NCBI GenBank assembly: GCA_040754335.1
Contig: JBFMCV010000004.1
Location: 1-64,000 of the forward strand
Direction: 5' to 3'
From: Thermodesulfobacteriota bacterium
Lineage (GTDB): Bacteria > Desulfobacterota_D > UBA1144 > Nemesobacterales > UBA2774
Length of the DNA stretch: 64,000 nucleotides
Shown: in pieces, positions 32,991-42,235 of the stretch
Position numbering within the stretch: the stretch's first letter is position 1
How the letters are laid out: each line of letters opens with the position of its first letter
Translations under genes and position numbers: made by a program
Notes under the pieces: generated by a model
What the model was told of the DNA's origin: nothing
Seen by the model: only the letters and a program-made list of their open reading frames with translations
The model's database searches: none

Positions 32991-33911
32991 CTATTTCTGA
33001 CGGAGCGCCTTCTTCATGTCTTTGTAGTGCTCTACGTCTTTTAATTTCTTGGATTTCTTTACCAGCTTGCCGGAGACAAGCCCCTTGTATGTATCCGGCC
33101 TCCGGTTGCGGAGGAACCCCCACCCCTCTGAGTAAAATTCATTCCGCTCGAGGTCGAGCTCCACGATCACCGTTTCCTCTTTCGTCGCCGAAGCGCGCTT
33201 GAGCACCTTCCCGAACGGGTCGCATACGAACGACTGCCCCCAGAATACCATCCTGCCTTCGCGTCCGACGCGGTTCACTGCAGCGACATAGACGCTGTTC
33301 GAGATCGCGTGTCCCCTCTGCACGGTCTCCCAGGCGTCGTGCCAGTTCCCCTCGGCGTCGTAGCCGGTGATGTTCCCTATGGCCGTCGGATAGAAAATTA
33401 TCTCGGCCCCTTTAAGGCGCGCCATGCGGGCCGCCTCGGGGAACCACTGGTCGTAGCATATGAGCACAGCGAACTTTACGCCGCCCGACTTGAATACCTT
33501 GTACCCCGCCCGGCCCTCTTCGAAATATTCCTTTTCGTAAAACCCCGGGTCCTGCGGTATGTGGACCTTGTTATACCGGCCTTGAAGCTTCCCGTCTTTC
33601 CCTATCACGACGGCCGTATTGAAATATTCCCCGCCCCTTTTCTCGTAAAATGGCACGACGAGCGTAACGCCGGATCTCCCGGCGGCTTTCCTCATCTCGC
33701 TCACCGTATATCCCGCGGCGCTTTCCGCGTAGTCGTCCTTCTTCTTCTTTTCCCACTGCGGGAAATAAGGCGTCTGGAAGAGCTCCTGAAGCGCAATGAT
33801 CTCGGCTCCCTTACCGGCGGCTTCGCCTATCCTGTCGATCGTCCTTGCGACATTCGACCGGACGTCTTCCGAGACCTTGCTCTGTATGAGGGCAATCGTC
33901 ACTTTTTTCAT
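32991..33911 (-). CDS. aguB: N-carbamoylputrescine amidase
   Basis: This nitrilase-superfamily amidohydrolase turns N-carbamoylputrescine into putrescine, CO2 and ammonia. The catalytic triad appears as Glu in IALQELFQTPYF, Lys in GRYNKVHIPQDPGF and Cys in FAVLICYDQWFPEAAR. The 306 aa, including the GWGFLRNRRPDTY tail, match the family. It is the first gene of the polyamine operon (aguB, aguA, then the deoxyhypusine-synthase-like gene), all on the minus strand. Confidence 0.95.
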   Translation of the reverse strand: MKKVTIALIQSKVSEDVRSNVARTIDRIGEAAGKGAEIIALQELFQTPYFPQWEKKKKDDYAESAAGYTVSEMRKAAGRSGVTLVVPFYEKRGGEYFNTAVVIGKDGKLQGRYNKVHIPQDPGFYEKEYFEEGRAGYKVFKSGGVKFAVLICYDQWFPEAARMARLKGAEIIFYPTAIGNITGYDAEGNWHDAWETVQRGHAISNSVYVAAVNRVGREGRMVFWGQSFVCDPFGKVLKRASATKEETVIVELDLERNEFYSEGWGFLRNRRPDTYKGLVSGKLVKKSKKLKDVEHYKDMKKALRQK

Positions 33912-33989
33912 AGGATTAATTCTACAGTTTACTCTGGATATAGGAAATAAAAACCGGCTTAATACGGCGTTAACAATCGGGTATAGACC

Positions 33990-35312
33990 TCATTCAAGCC
34001 ATATATAACGTGCTATAAACAGCACGGCGAAGAGGTATAGGAGCCAGTGCACGCTTTTCCCTTTCCCGCTCACCAGCTTTAACAGCACGTACGAGATAAC
34101 GCCGAACGATATACCCTCCGTTATGCTGAACGCGAGCGGCATCATGACAAGAGTGAGGAATGCCGGTATCGATTCCGTGTAGTCGTCCCAATCCACGTTC
34201 ACGATGTTTTTGAACATCATTGCGCCCACGATTATCAGCGCCGGGGCGATTACGGGATAGAGCGTCGCGTTGCCGGTCACGTATCCGGCCCCTATCATGT
34301 GCACGAGAGGGCTGAAGAATATGGCGAGCAGGAAGAGTATCGCCACTACGATACCGGTGAGCCCTGTCCTCCCTCCTGCCGATATGCCCGACGCGCTTTC
34401 GATGTAGCTAGTGACGGTCGATGTTCCCAGCACCGCGCCTCCGCACGTGGCTACCGCGTCCGAGAGCAAGGCTTGTCTCGCCCTCGGGAGATTCCCCTCC
34501 TTCATGAGCCCTCCCTGCTGGCTCACACCTATGAGCGTCCCTATCGTATCGAAGAGGTCGAGGAAGAGGAATACAAATATCACCGTGATGAGGTGAGGGT
34601 CCTTGAATACGTTCGGTATTTCGAGCTTGAGGAGTGTGGGAGCGATTGACGGAGGCGCCGAAATGACGCCCTTGAATTCGACTATGCCCGTAAGGAACCC
34701 CGCCGCCGCTGTGACCAATATGCCTATGAGTATGGCCCCCCTTATTTTGAGCACGAAGAGGACCGCCATGACGACGAGCCCCAATATCGCAATAAGGGTA
34801 GGTTTCGACGTTAGGTCGCCGAGTGTCACGTAGGTAACGGCGTGCCCCGTTACGATCCCCGACCATTCGAGCCCTACCAAGGCGATGAGAAGCCCTATCC
34901 CGACGGGTATGCCGTTCTTGAGGCATCCCGGCAGCACGTTCATCAGGGTCTCCCTGAGCCCTACGGTGGAGAGCAAGATGAAGACGAGGCCGGCGACGAA
35001 GACGGCCCCGAGGGCTTCCTGCCAGGAGTAGCCGAGCGTGAGCACTACAATGTACGTGAAGTAGAAGTTGTGTCCCATCGCGGGAGCGAGTGCGATAGGG
35101 TAGTTCGCGAGGAGCGCCATGAGCACCGTGCCTAGCGCGCTCGAGACGCACGTAGCCACCATTACCGCCCCCGGGTCCATCCCTGCTGCGCCCATGACAG
35201 CCGGCTGGACGAATATGATGTACGACATGGTCATGAACGTCGTGAGGCCGGCTACCAGCTCGCGGCTGGGGTTCGTATTCTGCTCTTTCAGGGCGAATAA
35301 TCTTTCGAGCAT
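33990..35312 (-). CDS. NCS2/AzgA family purine permease
   Basis: This inner-membrane proton-coupled purine transporter (adenine/hypoxanthine/guanine group, like AdeP/PurP/PbuG) has 440 aa and about 12-14 hydrophobic segments. ELVAGLTTFMTMSYIIFVQP is the diagnostic AzgA N-terminus, ALAPAMGHNFYFTY a first substrate-channel motif, LFDTIGTLIGVSQQ a second, and GTSTVTSYIESASGI a third. 'MGHNFYFTY' replaces the more usual 'MGLNAFFAY', a small departure at the substrate site that may affect specificity. It lies upstream of the polyamine genes on the same strand (78 bp), but a shared function is not obvious. Confidence 0.9.
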   Translation of the reverse strand: MLERLFALKEQNTNPSRELVAGLTTFMTMSYIIFVQPAVMGAAGMDPGAVMVATCVSSALGTVLMALLANYPIALAPAMGHNFYFTYIVVLTLGYSWQEALGAVFVAGLVFILLSTVGLRETLMNVLPGCLKNGIPVGIGLLIALVGLEWSGIVTGHAVTYVTLGDLTSKPTLIAILGLVVMAVLFVLKIRGAILIGILVTAAAGFLTGIVEFKGVISAPPSIAPTLLKLEIPNVFKDPHLITVIFVFLFLDLFDTIGTLIGVSQQGGLMKEGNLPRARQALLSDAVATCGGAVLGTSTVTSYIESASGISAGGRTGLTGIVVAILFLLAIFFSPLVHMIGAGYVTGNATLYPVIAPALIIVGAMMFKNIVNVDWDDYTESIPAFLTLVMMPLAFSITEGISFGVISYVLLKLVSGKGKSVHWLLYLFAVLFIARYIWLE

Positions 35313-35466
35313 GCGGGCAGACGCGCGTTATTAAAATTTTAGTTGTCATTATCACACGATGACGAGTATTATGTCAATCAAGGATAAAGGGAGGAAGGGC
35401 TTTAACCGGTCCCGGCTCTTACGGATAAATTCTTCTCGATGAACAAGGTTCTGCTGCGCTCGGATC

Positions 35467-36213
35467 ATGCCTGAATATATAGAAATTCTCATCCTCTTCG
35501 GTGTGGGGCTCCTCGCGGGCGTAATCAACGTTATGGCCGGCGGCGGCTCCAGCCTTACGCTGCCCGCCCTTATATTCATCGGTCTCGACAGCGCTGCCGC
35601 GAACGGGACTAACCGAATAGGTATCTTGCTCCAGGGCATTTTCGCCACGCTCTCATACCGGAAGGAAAATATTTCGGAGATAGAGAAGAGCGTGAAGCTC
35701 TCCCTGCTCACGCTTCCGGGAGCCGTGCTCGGCGCGCTGCTCGCCCTAAAGATAAGCAACGAGTGGTTCGACAGGATACTCGGCATCGTCATGATAGGCG
35801 TTATCGTTTCCATGCTCCTGCCACAGTCCGGGCTGGAAATTTCAGCCGGTAGAGAAAGAAAATCATGGCTCATATACCCGGCTATGTTCGCAATAGGCTT
35901 ATACGGAGGGTTCATACAGGTCGGGGTCGGGTTTCTGATAATGGCCGCGCTATATCACCTGTTGAGGATCGACCTCATCCGCGTGAATATGCACAAGGTT
36001 TTCATAACTATGTTGTACACGGTGCCCGCTTTATTGATCTTCGTATGGTCGGGTAATGTGGACTGGCTCCTCGGGCTCTCTCTCGCGGCCGGGAACGCAA
36101 TAGGCGGCTGGTGGGCGGTGCGCTTCTCAATCAAGGGCGGCGAGAGGGTTATACGCTACGTCATGGTGCTCGCTATCTTCATCATAGCGCTCAAGTTGCT
36201 CGGGATTATCTAG
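35467..36213 (+). CDS. TSUP/TauE-SafE family membrane transporter
   Basis: This is a 248-aa membrane protein with eight hydrophobic segments in two repeats. The first opens ILFGVGLLAGVINVMAGGGSS and the second GLYGGFIQVGVGFLIMAALYH, the paired motifs of the sulphite/sulphonate-type TSUP exporters. The transported anion is unknown. It is followed 18 bp later by a small kinase-like gene on the same strand. Confidence 0.88.
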   Translation: MPEYIEILILFGVGLLAGVINVMAGGGSSLTLPALIFIGLDSAAANGTNRIGILLQGIFATLSYRKENISEIEKSVKLSLLTLPGAVLGALLALKISNEWFDRILGIVMIGVIVSMLLPQSGLEISAGRERKSWLIYPAMFAIGLYGGFIQVGVGFLIMAALYHLLRIDLIRVNMHKVFITMLYTVPALLIFVWSGNVDWLLGLSLAAGNAIGGWWAVRFSIKGGERVIRYVMVLAIFIIALKLLGII

Positions 36214-36231
36214 GGATATATAGTTTCAATT

Positions 36232-36828
36232 ATGGAATTAGGAGAGCTTGCCGCCGAGGTTCGCTCGCGTGCGAAGACCTTCCCCTATATAATAGCCGTC
36301 GACGGGACCATAGGGAGCGGGAAGAGCTACATCGGCGGGGAATTGGTGAAAGCACTTTCTCTGGGTGCGCTTCTCATCTCGATGGACTTATTTGTCCGTA
36401 TACCCAGGTCTGAATGGGACAGGAAAATTGAGGAAGGAAACATACGCCTCCGCGACTGGTACGATATTGGGAAAGCGCGGGATATTCTCCTCGCTATAAA
36501 ATCCGATCGAGGCCTCGATTGCAGGGACCTGTACGATGTTGAAACGGGGACCATGCGCGGGTGCATTTCGATCGATCCCGGAATGTACAAGTATTTCATT
36601 ATCGAAGGGCTCTTCTCTATGGACGATGAGCTCGACGGGCTCGTTGATCTGGGGATTTTCGTGGATACGCCCCGGGACGTTGCGCTTGCGAGAGCCGAAT
36701 CGAGGGACGAATCGAAGCGCCACCTCGACCCTCACGGCTGGCTCGAGAAGAAAGAGATATTCTACGACGGTTACCTCCCCTACATCGAAGGGCACAGGAA
36801 AAAAGCCGGTATCGTTATCGGTGATTGA
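36232..36828 (+). CDS. Uridine-kinase-like P-loop kinase
   Basis: This is a 198-aa P-loop protein. IAVDGTIGSGKSYIGGELVK (residues 21-40) is a Walker A variant (GTIGSGKS). LISMDLFVRIPRSEW resembles the substrate Asp/Tyr-bearing loop of uridine kinase/phosphoribulokinase-type enzymes, and FIIEGLFSMDDEL matches their 'VIVEGIF' strand. LARAESRDESKR is the lid with Arg residues. The substrate is not known; uridine/cytidine or pantothenate-like molecules are possible. It is probably co-transcribed with the TSUP gene. Confidence 0.8.
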   Translation: MELGELAAEVRSRAKTFPYIIAVDGTIGSGKSYIGGELVKALSLGALLISMDLFVRIPRSEWDRKIEEGNIRLRDWYDIGKARDILLAIKSDRGLDCRDLYDVETGTMRGCISIDPGMYKYFIIEGLFSMDDELDGLVDLGIFVDTPRDVALARAESRDESKRHLDPHGWLEKKEIFYDGYLPYIEGHRKKAGIVIGD

Positions 36829-36835
36829 TTGCTGT

Positions 36836-37621
36836 TCACGCTTTGAAGTCGGGCTCGTCTTTCCCCAGATAGACCGACATGGCCCCGCCCTCGACGAATA
36901 TGGTTTGCCCGGTTATATATGAGGCCTCGTCCGTCGCGAACATCACCGCGGGCGGCACCATGTCTTCCGGTTTTCCTCTCCGTCCCTCGGGGATTCCCTT
37001 CGTCATGTATTCGTCGTATTCCGGGTTCTTGGACGCCGAGAGCGGCGTTATCGTCGATCCCGGGCCTATGCAGTTCACGGTGATGTTGTAATGGGCGAGG
37101 TCTACGGCCATCACCCTGGTCATGTTTATCATCGCCGCTTTCGCCGCATGGTAGGCGACAGAGACTGGGTGCATGTCCATTGCTCCCGCGACCGAGCCGA
37201 TGTTGATTATCCTGCCCGGAGTACCCTGCTTGATTACCTGCCTTGCGAAGCTCTGGGACAGAAAAAAGGCGCTCTTCAGATTTATGTCCATCATCTTGTC
37301 CCAGCCCTCGGGCGTCACGTCGAAGATGGTCTCGCGCCTTGCGTATCCTGCGTCGTTCACCAGTATATCGACCTTGCCGAAAGTATTTATCGTCTTGTCC
37401 AGCAGTTCCTGATGCTTGCCGAGATCGGAGACGTCGAGAGTGTAATACATGGCCTGGCCGCCAAGGCTCTCGATTTCCCTTACCACCTCCAGGCACGGGT
37501 CCTCATGCAGGGCCGCTATCGCGACTTTAGCTCCTTCCCCGACGTATCCGAGCGCGATCGCCTTCCCGATGCCGGAAGACCCTCCCGTTATTATCGCTAC
37601 TTTGTCTTTTAATCTCATCAT
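36836..37621 (-). CDS. SDR family oxidoreductase
   Basis: This is a classical short-chain dehydrogenase, 261 aa. IITGGSSGIGKAIALGY (TGxxxGxG) binds the nucleotide and VNDAG replaces the usual NNAG. Ser in NIGSVAGA and YHAAKAAM supply the Ser-Tyr-Lys triad, and IGPGST is the post-triad loop. Cofactor preference and substrate are not readable; family annotations include 3-oxoacyl-ACP reductase and sugar dehydrogenases. GAGGG sits 4 nt before the first of two tandem ATGs. It is convergent with the kinase gene (7-bp gap). Confidence 0.88.
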   Translation of the reverse strand: MMRLKDKVAIITGGSSGIGKAIALGYVGEGAKVAIAALHEDPCLEVVREIESLGGQAMYYTLDVSDLGKHQELLDKTINTFGKVDILVNDAGYARRETIFDVTPEGWDKMMDINLKSAFFLSQSFARQVIKQGTPGRIINIGSVAGAMDMHPVSVAYHAAKAAMINMTRVMAVDLAHYNITVNCIGPGSTITPLSASKNPEYDEYMTKGIPEGRRGKPEDMVPPAVMFATDEASYITGQTIFVEGGAMSVYLGKDEPDFKA

Positions 37622-37819
37622 GATACCCTCTTTCGGTGATTTGTCCGGGGAATGCCGGTAATCTTACAGTCGGATCCGGGATACCCCTTATCTCTATGAA
37701 ATCCAAAGGGACAAATTTAATAAATTGATACTACAATTGTCTATAAAATGGAAGACCGGGCTGCGAGTGAGATAATCAGTTAAGCATGTGCCCTGTAGCA
37801 TCCGGCAGGAGGATAAGAG

Positions 37820-38647
37820 ATGAAAGCTGAACATTTCAAGCTGCTCGGACGCGAAATTTTTATCAGGTACAGGATAAGCGGGGGCAAAAACACTCCGGTA
37901 TTATTCATACACGGCATTGGTGAGTCCGGGAGGTGTTTCTTTGACGCCTTCGACCTGCCGAAGAAATACGATATTATAGTCCCCGATCTCCTCGGTTTCG
38001 GTAAAAGTGAAAAAGTTAAGGACAGTCCCGATTATTCATTCTCGTCCCAGGTGAAAATTCTCAGGGAGATCATGGGCCTCTTCGATCTCAAGGATATAGC
38101 CCTTGTCGGCCATTCTTACGGCGGAGTGCTCGGGACTTTATTGTGCGGGGACGATGATGAAGGCAGTATCAAAAAATTCGTGAACATCGAAGGGTGCATA
38201 ACGCGGGACACACTGGTCTTGTCGACGAGTGCCGCGAATGCGTTTGAGGATTGTAAGGGCAATGTGTCGGAATTCGGCAAATGGCTCCGTGAAGGAGGTT
38301 TCAGGAAGAGTGTTCTCGAGGATAACGAGAGCCCTTCGACCATAAAGTATTTCGATTCCGTAATAGAGTGCGACCCCGAGGCATTCGCCCAAACGGCGGT
38401 TGAATTTATAAAGAGGACAGAGGGCGAGGACGAGCAGGGCAATAATGAGCTTTCACTCGCGTATAAAGGGCTCCGATTGCCCAGAATCTACTGCGCGGGA
38501 GCGAGGCCGGTCATGGATTCGACCAAGAGTTTTTTATCCCGAAATAATCTTGAATGGAGGGGGTTTAACGTCATCTCCCACTGGGTGATGCTCGACGCGA
38601 AAGAAGAATTTTACGCCTTCCTGGAAGGCTATATCGAATCTTGGTGA
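37820..38647 (+). CDS. Alpha/beta hydrolase fold protein
   Basis: This is a 275-aa cytosolic hydrolase. FIHGIGESGRCF is the oxyanion-hole HG motif, DIIVPDLLGFGKSEK follows, and the nucleophile elbow is GHSYGG (about residue 99). The catalytic His lies in ISHWVMLDAKEEFYAF near the C-terminus. The substrate is unknown. GGAGGATAAGAG precedes the ATG. It is monocistronic. Confidence 0.88.
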   Translation: MKAEHFKLLGREIFIRYRISGGKNTPVLFIHGIGESGRCFFDAFDLPKKYDIIVPDLLGFGKSEKVKDSPDYSFSSQVKILREIMGLFDLKDIALVGHSYGGVLGTLLCGDDDEGSIKKFVNIEGCITRDTLVLSTSAANAFEDCKGNVSEFGKWLREGGFRKSVLEDNESPSTIKYFDSVIECDPEAFAQTAVEFIKRTEGEDEQGNNELSLAYKGLRLPRIYCAGARPVMDSTKSFLSRNNLEWRGFNVISHWVMLDAKEEFYAFLEGYIESW

Positions 38648-38786
38648 GCGATAATTGTGTAGTGATAGCGTTGTGTTAGAGAGACACGAGTAGCTTGAAA
38701 ACTCTTATGGAAGTCATAGAAGATACGCCTCTTTTACTGTAAAGAACCCGACTCATCGAGTATTATTAATGTGGGAGTAGATACAT

Positions 38787-39737
38787 ATGCGTGTCATTGT
38801 AGCCAAGCCTAGGGGCTTTTGCGCCGGGGTCGACCGCGCTATAGAGATAGTCGAGCGCGCTCTCGAGATGTACGGTCCTCCCATATACGTCCGTCATGCG
38901 ATCGTCCATAACAAACGCGTGGTTGAGTCCCTCAAGAACAAGGGAGTCAGGTTCGTCGAGGAGCTCTCCGAGATCGACCGGAAAGGGGCGAAGGTGATAT
39001 TCAGCGCCCACGGCATAAGCCCCGCGGTACGCGATGAAGCTGAGAGGATGGGCCTCGAAGTTGTAGACGCGGTCTGTCCCCTCGTGACGAAGGTGCACAA
39101 CGAAGTCAGGCATTACGCCGACCTCGGGTACACGATTATCCTCATCGGCCACAGGAACCACGTGGAGGTCATAGGGACGAGCGGCGAGGCTCCCGACAGG
39201 GTAGTGGTCGTGGAGTCGGTCGCGGAGGCCGATGTAGTAACGGTCGAAGACCCCGAGAGGGTCGCCTACGTCACGCAGACCACTCTCAGCGTAGACGACA
39301 CGAAAGAAATCCTCGAAGTCTTAAAGAGAAGGTTCCCTAAAATAATGAGCCCGTCCAAGCTCGATATATGCTACGCCACCCAGAACAGGCAGGACGCTGT
39401 CAAGGCGCTCGCGGCGCAGGCGGATATTATTTTCATCATGGGCTCGCCCGAAAGCTCCAATTCGAACCGCCTCGTCGAGGTTGCGAAGTCGAGCGGCGTG
39501 AAGGACGCCTATCTCATCGAAGGCGCGGACAATCTGAGAAAAGAGATGTTCCGCAAAGGCCTCGTCGTAGGCCTCAGCTCGGGCGCATCGACGCCCGAGA
39601 CCGTAGTGCTGGAGGTGATCTTGCGCTTGAGGGAATTCGGGGCCGATGAAGTAGAGGAGCTCGACGGCAAGGAAGAGCACACGAGGTTCCCTTTCCCGGA
39701 TACGATACAGTTCAAAACGGCGTCCGAGTCAATGTAG
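38787..39737 (+). CDS. ispH: 4-hydroxy-3-methylbut-2-enyl diphosphate reductase
   Basis: IspH (LytB) catalyses the last step of the MEP isoprenoid pathway, giving IPP and DMAPP. AKPRGFCAGVDRAI places cluster ligand C12. The other two are in DAVCPLVTKVHNEV (about 96) and DICYATQNRQDAV (about 195), the latter followed by the SSNSNRL substrate motif. The proton-donor Glu region EVEDPERVAYVTQTTLS is also clear. It is 316 aa, of normal length. GGGAG lies about 9 nt before the ATG. Confidence 0.96.
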   Translation: MRVIVAKPRGFCAGVDRAIEIVERALEMYGPPIYVRHAIVHNKRVVESLKNKGVRFVEELSEIDRKGAKVIFSAHGISPAVRDEAERMGLEVVDAVCPLVTKVHNEVRHYADLGYTIILIGHRNHVEVIGTSGEAPDRVVVVESVAEADVVTVEDPERVAYVTQTTLSVDDTKEILEVLKRRFPKIMSPSKLDICYATQNRQDAVKALAAQADIIFIMGSPESSNSNRLVEVAKSSGVKDAYLIEGADNLRKEMFRKGLVVGLSSGASTPETVVLEVILRLREFGADEVEELDGKEEHTRFPFPDTIQFKTASESM

Positions 39738-39808
39738 CAGGTCTCGGGTCGCGTTCATACGTGGCGGGTTTAATTCCTGTCGTCCCGGTTCCTCACTGAA
39801 AATTATTT

Positions 39809-40318
39809 TCAGCCGCATTCGATCTCCGTAAGGAGTCCTGTTTCTATATCGTACATAAATCCTGTGACTAGAACTTCGGGAGGCGTCAGGGGGTGGGCCC
39901 TCAACCTCTTCACATCGTCCCTTACGCTTTCTATCCTGTCCCCTATGGTAAGCCAGTTTATGTAATCGCCTTCGCCCGATTCGAACGATGCATTCGCTAT
40001 GCCCGCCATCTTTTCGTTGGTGAGGCCCTCGATCCCGCAGCCCGTGTGGTGAATGACGAGCCATTCGTTAGTACCCACGAGCCTGTTGGATATTATGAGC
40101 GACCTGACCGCATCGTCGCTGGCTCTCCCCCCTGCGTTTCTGATTATGTGCGCGTCCCCGGGTTTGAGGCCTGCCAGCCGCATGGGCTCAATGCGCGCGT
40201 CCATGCACGTCAGTATGGCGATTTTCCTCGACGGTACGATTCCAAGCTTTCCCTTCTCGCCGAATTCCCTTGCGTATTCCCTGTTGGCGCTCAGTATCCG
40301 CTTTATGTTCTCGCTCAT
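39809..40318 (-). CDS. Beta-class carbonic anhydrase
   Basis: This is a 169-aa zinc enzyme hydrating CO2. The metal ligands are C38 in LTCMDARIEP (with D40 and R42 as the catalytic dyad), H91 and C94 in VIHHTGCGI. The short form without the N-terminal arm resembles the type II beta-CAs of mycobacteria and archaea. It lies 80 bp downstream of the sigma-factor gene on the same strand, so it may be co-transcribed with it. An imperfect hairpin sits in the gap (GTTACCGGA/TCCGGTTAC). Confidence 0.93.
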   Translation of the reverse strand: MSENIKRILSANREYAREFGEKGKLGIVPSRKIAILTCMDARIEPMRLAGLKPGDAHIIRNAGGRASDDAVRSLIISNRLVGTNEWLVIHHTGCGIEGLTNEKMAGIANASFESGEGDYINWLTIGDRIESVRDDVKRLRAHPLTPPEVLVTGFMYDIETGLLTEIECG

Positions 40319-40398
40319 GGCACCTCCTTGGCGTTACCGGAAATCGCGGGTCTCCGGTTACAATATCTGAATTTAACGGTGTGTTTAAAACGGGGTGT

Positions 40399-41517
40399 TT
40401 AATTCAGGAATTCCCTGAGAACACTGCTTCGCTCGGAGGCGGCCAGTTTGCTTAGGGCGTCCTTTTCGATCTGCCTTATCCTTTCCCTGCTGAGGCCGTA
40501 TTTGTCCGCGATCTGCTCGAGCTTGTGGTCGTTTTCATAATCGATGCCGAACCTCATCATTAGCACGTCCCGCTCCCTATCGGACAATAATTCGAGCGAG
40601 TCCCTTATCTCCTCGTTGATCGACCGGAGGGTCAGATAATATTCCGGTCTCTTCGCACTGGGGTCGGACGTGATATCGAGGTATGATTTCGAGTCCTCGG
40701 TCCCCGGAAGGAGCTCGAGCGGTACGACCAGGTCGTTCCCCCTGAGTATAGTGCTTACGGCGTCGAGCGGGATGTTCGTTTCACTAGCGATCTGCTCGGG
40801 CATCGCGTTCTTGTCCGTATTGTGCTCGAGCTTCGCTTTTGCCCTGAATACCTTGGCTGCGAGCTCCTGGAGATATACCGGGATGAGTATTATATGCGTC
40901 TGCTCCATTACGGCTCTCGACAGAGCCTGGTGTATCCACCACGAGGCGTAAGTCGAGAACTTGAACCCCTTCGTATGGTCGAATTTCGTTACCGCTTTCA
41001 TGAGCCCGATGTTCCCTTCCTGGATCAGGTCCGTGAGAGGCAGCCCCCTCCCTGTGTACTTGTTCGCGAGCTCGATAACCAGCCTGAGGTTCGATTTGAC
41101 GAACTTCTCCTGGAACTGTCTTGACTTTTCGCTGTACGACCTCGAGAGCGCGTCGAGAATATATTCAGCCCTGCGCGGGATACCTTTCCCCGGCTTCGTC
41201 TTGTTATTGATGCGTCTCGTGATTTTCCTGGCCCCGGTTTCGCAGAGCTTTATCTTCGCCGCTAGCACTGCCTCGTCGCGCTTGGAGAGGAGCTTCTCAT
41301 CGTTAAGCTCTCTAAAATAAGCGTAGAGGAGCCTGTAATTAGGATCCGTGATGTCTCTCCCGTTCTTGAAAAATCTGCTCCCCGGCTCTTCTTCCTCTTC
41401 CGGCTCCTCGTCTTCATAGCCGGAACCGTACGCGTCGTCCGAAACGCCGCCCGTATCGAAGTCCTCTGCGCCGAGTTCGCTTTCGTCATTTGTATATTCG
41501 AGCTGCTTTAGCTTCAT
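40399..41517 (-). CDS. Sigma-70 family RNA polymerase sigma factor (group 2-like)
   Basis: This is a 372-aa sigma factor. An acidic, poorly conserved N-terminus (residues 10-50, Glu/Asp run) is followed by region 1.2 (YAYFRELNDEKLLSKRDE), regions 2.1-2.4 (LRLVIELANKYTGRGLPLTD; GNIGLMKAVTKFDHTKGFKF; FSTYASWWIHQALSRAV), region 3 and region 4 (LSDRERDVLMMRFG; IADKYGLSRERIRQIEKDAL). It lacks the large region 1.1 and the non-conserved insert of a housekeeping RpoD. The 2.3/2.4 stretch differs from the usual 'TYATWWIRQAITR', so it is probably an alternative sigma. A perfect TTTAGGT-type palindrome lies 44-62 bp upstream of its start codon, between it and the MarR gene. Confidence 0.9.
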   Translation of the reverse strand: MKLKQLEYTNDESELGAEDFDTGGVSDDAYGSGYEDEEPEEEEEPGSRFFKNGRDITDPNYRLLYAYFRELNDEKLLSKRDEAVLAAKIKLCETGARKITRRINNKTKPGKGIPRRAEYILDALSRSYSEKSRQFQEKFVKSNLRLVIELANKYTGRGLPLTDLIQEGNIGLMKAVTKFDHTKGFKFSTYASWWIHQALSRAVMEQTHIILIPVYLQELAAKVFRAKAKLEHNTDKNAMPEQIASETNIPLDAVSTILRGNDLVVPLELLPGTEDSKSYLDITSDPSAKRPEYYLTLRSINEEIRDSLELLSDRERDVLMMRFGIDYENDHKLEQIADKYGLSRERIRQIEKDALSKLAASERSSVLREFLN

Positions 41518-41560
41518 CGAGGTTACGTTTCCTGAGCAAAAGAATGCTTAGCGTTACTAA

Positions 41561-41579
41561 TATTTAGGTCACCTAAATA
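41561..41579. promoter_or_regulatory. Perfect palindrome TATTTAGGT-C-ACCTAAATA, operator for the sigma-factor gene
   Basis: The 19-bp sequence is two 9-bp arms around one base, 44 bp upstream of the sigma-factor start and just past the MarR stop. A related site (TTTAGGTATGCTAAA on the minus strand) is in the MarR promoter at 42236-42250, so the MarR product is the obvious candidate binder. Confidence 0.7.
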
Positions 41580-41603
41580 ATAATACTAAAAAAATTTAGA
41601 ATA

Positions 41604-42221
41604 TCAATTGAGAGTTTTTTTGAAGTGAGGACATTCCTTACAGATTTCCTCTTCACCCAGGAGTATGTGAAGGTTTTCACAATAGTGGGGCTTTAGCTCT
41701 CCTAAGTGACTGTTTCGTTTGAAAAAACAGCATTCTGTGCAAATATCGCCCGAAAAAATAAGTCCCCTTTCCATGAGTTTCTCGGAGATTTTGAGCAAGA
41801 GCTGCTCCAATATCTTCTGCTCTTCAGGGTCGAAATCCCTGACGATTTCTTCGATCTCGTACCCGATATCTTCTATATCGCCTACGACCCTCTCGCCCTC
41901 GGGCGTGAGCGATATGTGAACCCTCCTCCTGTCTTCGGGGTCCCTCGACCTCAATATGAGTTTTTTCCTTTCAAGGGAATCGATTACGCCGCTCGCGGTT
42001 GCGGGGGTGCAGGTCAGGTACCTCGCAATGTTCCCTATCGTTATGGCGTCTTTTCTCGTGTAGTTTATGAAGAGGAGGGATTTGACCTGAGCCGGCGTAA
42101 GGTGCTCGAGCCTGCTCTTGTCCCAGAACAGATTCTTCACCGCCTGCCCTATGTGGAATAAGGTTCTTGTTATCTGCCCGCCTATATTTTTCTGTCTGTA
42201 AACAGGATCGAAAATAGACAT
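41604..42221 (-). CDS. MarR family regulator with Cys-rich C-terminal extension
   Basis: This is a 205-aa winged-helix regulator. The MarR core spans residues 20-150: LTPAQVKSLLFI, then TIGNIARYLTCTPATASGVI recognition helix, then SRDPEDRRRVHISLTPEG wing. The C-terminal 45 residues form an unusual Cys-rich tail, CTECCFF ... HYC ... CKECPHF, six Cys in CxxCC/CxxC patterns that could bind a metal or an iron-sulphur cluster. Typical MarR proteins are about 140-150 aa, so the tail is extra. It is the first gene of a same-strand pair with the sigma factor. Palindromic operators precede both genes, suggesting auto- and sigma-factor control by redox or metal state. Confidence 0.9.
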   Translation of the reverse strand: MSIFDPVYRQKNIGGQITRTLFHIGQAVKNLFWDKSRLEHLTPAQVKSLLFINYTRKDAITIGNIARYLTCTPATASGVIDSLERKKLILRSRDPEDRRRVHISLTPEGERVVGDIEDIGYEIEEIVRDFDPEEQKILEQLLLKISEKLMERGLIFSGDICTECCFFKRNSHLGELKPHYCENLHILLGEEEICKECPHFKKTLN

Positions 42222-42235
42222 AAGCTCGCCTTACG

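Noticed and set aside
40325-40370. Hairpin GTTACCGGA/TCCGGTTAC between the sigma and carbonic anhydrase genes as terminator
   Set aside because: One mismatch in the stem and no T-run on the minus strand.
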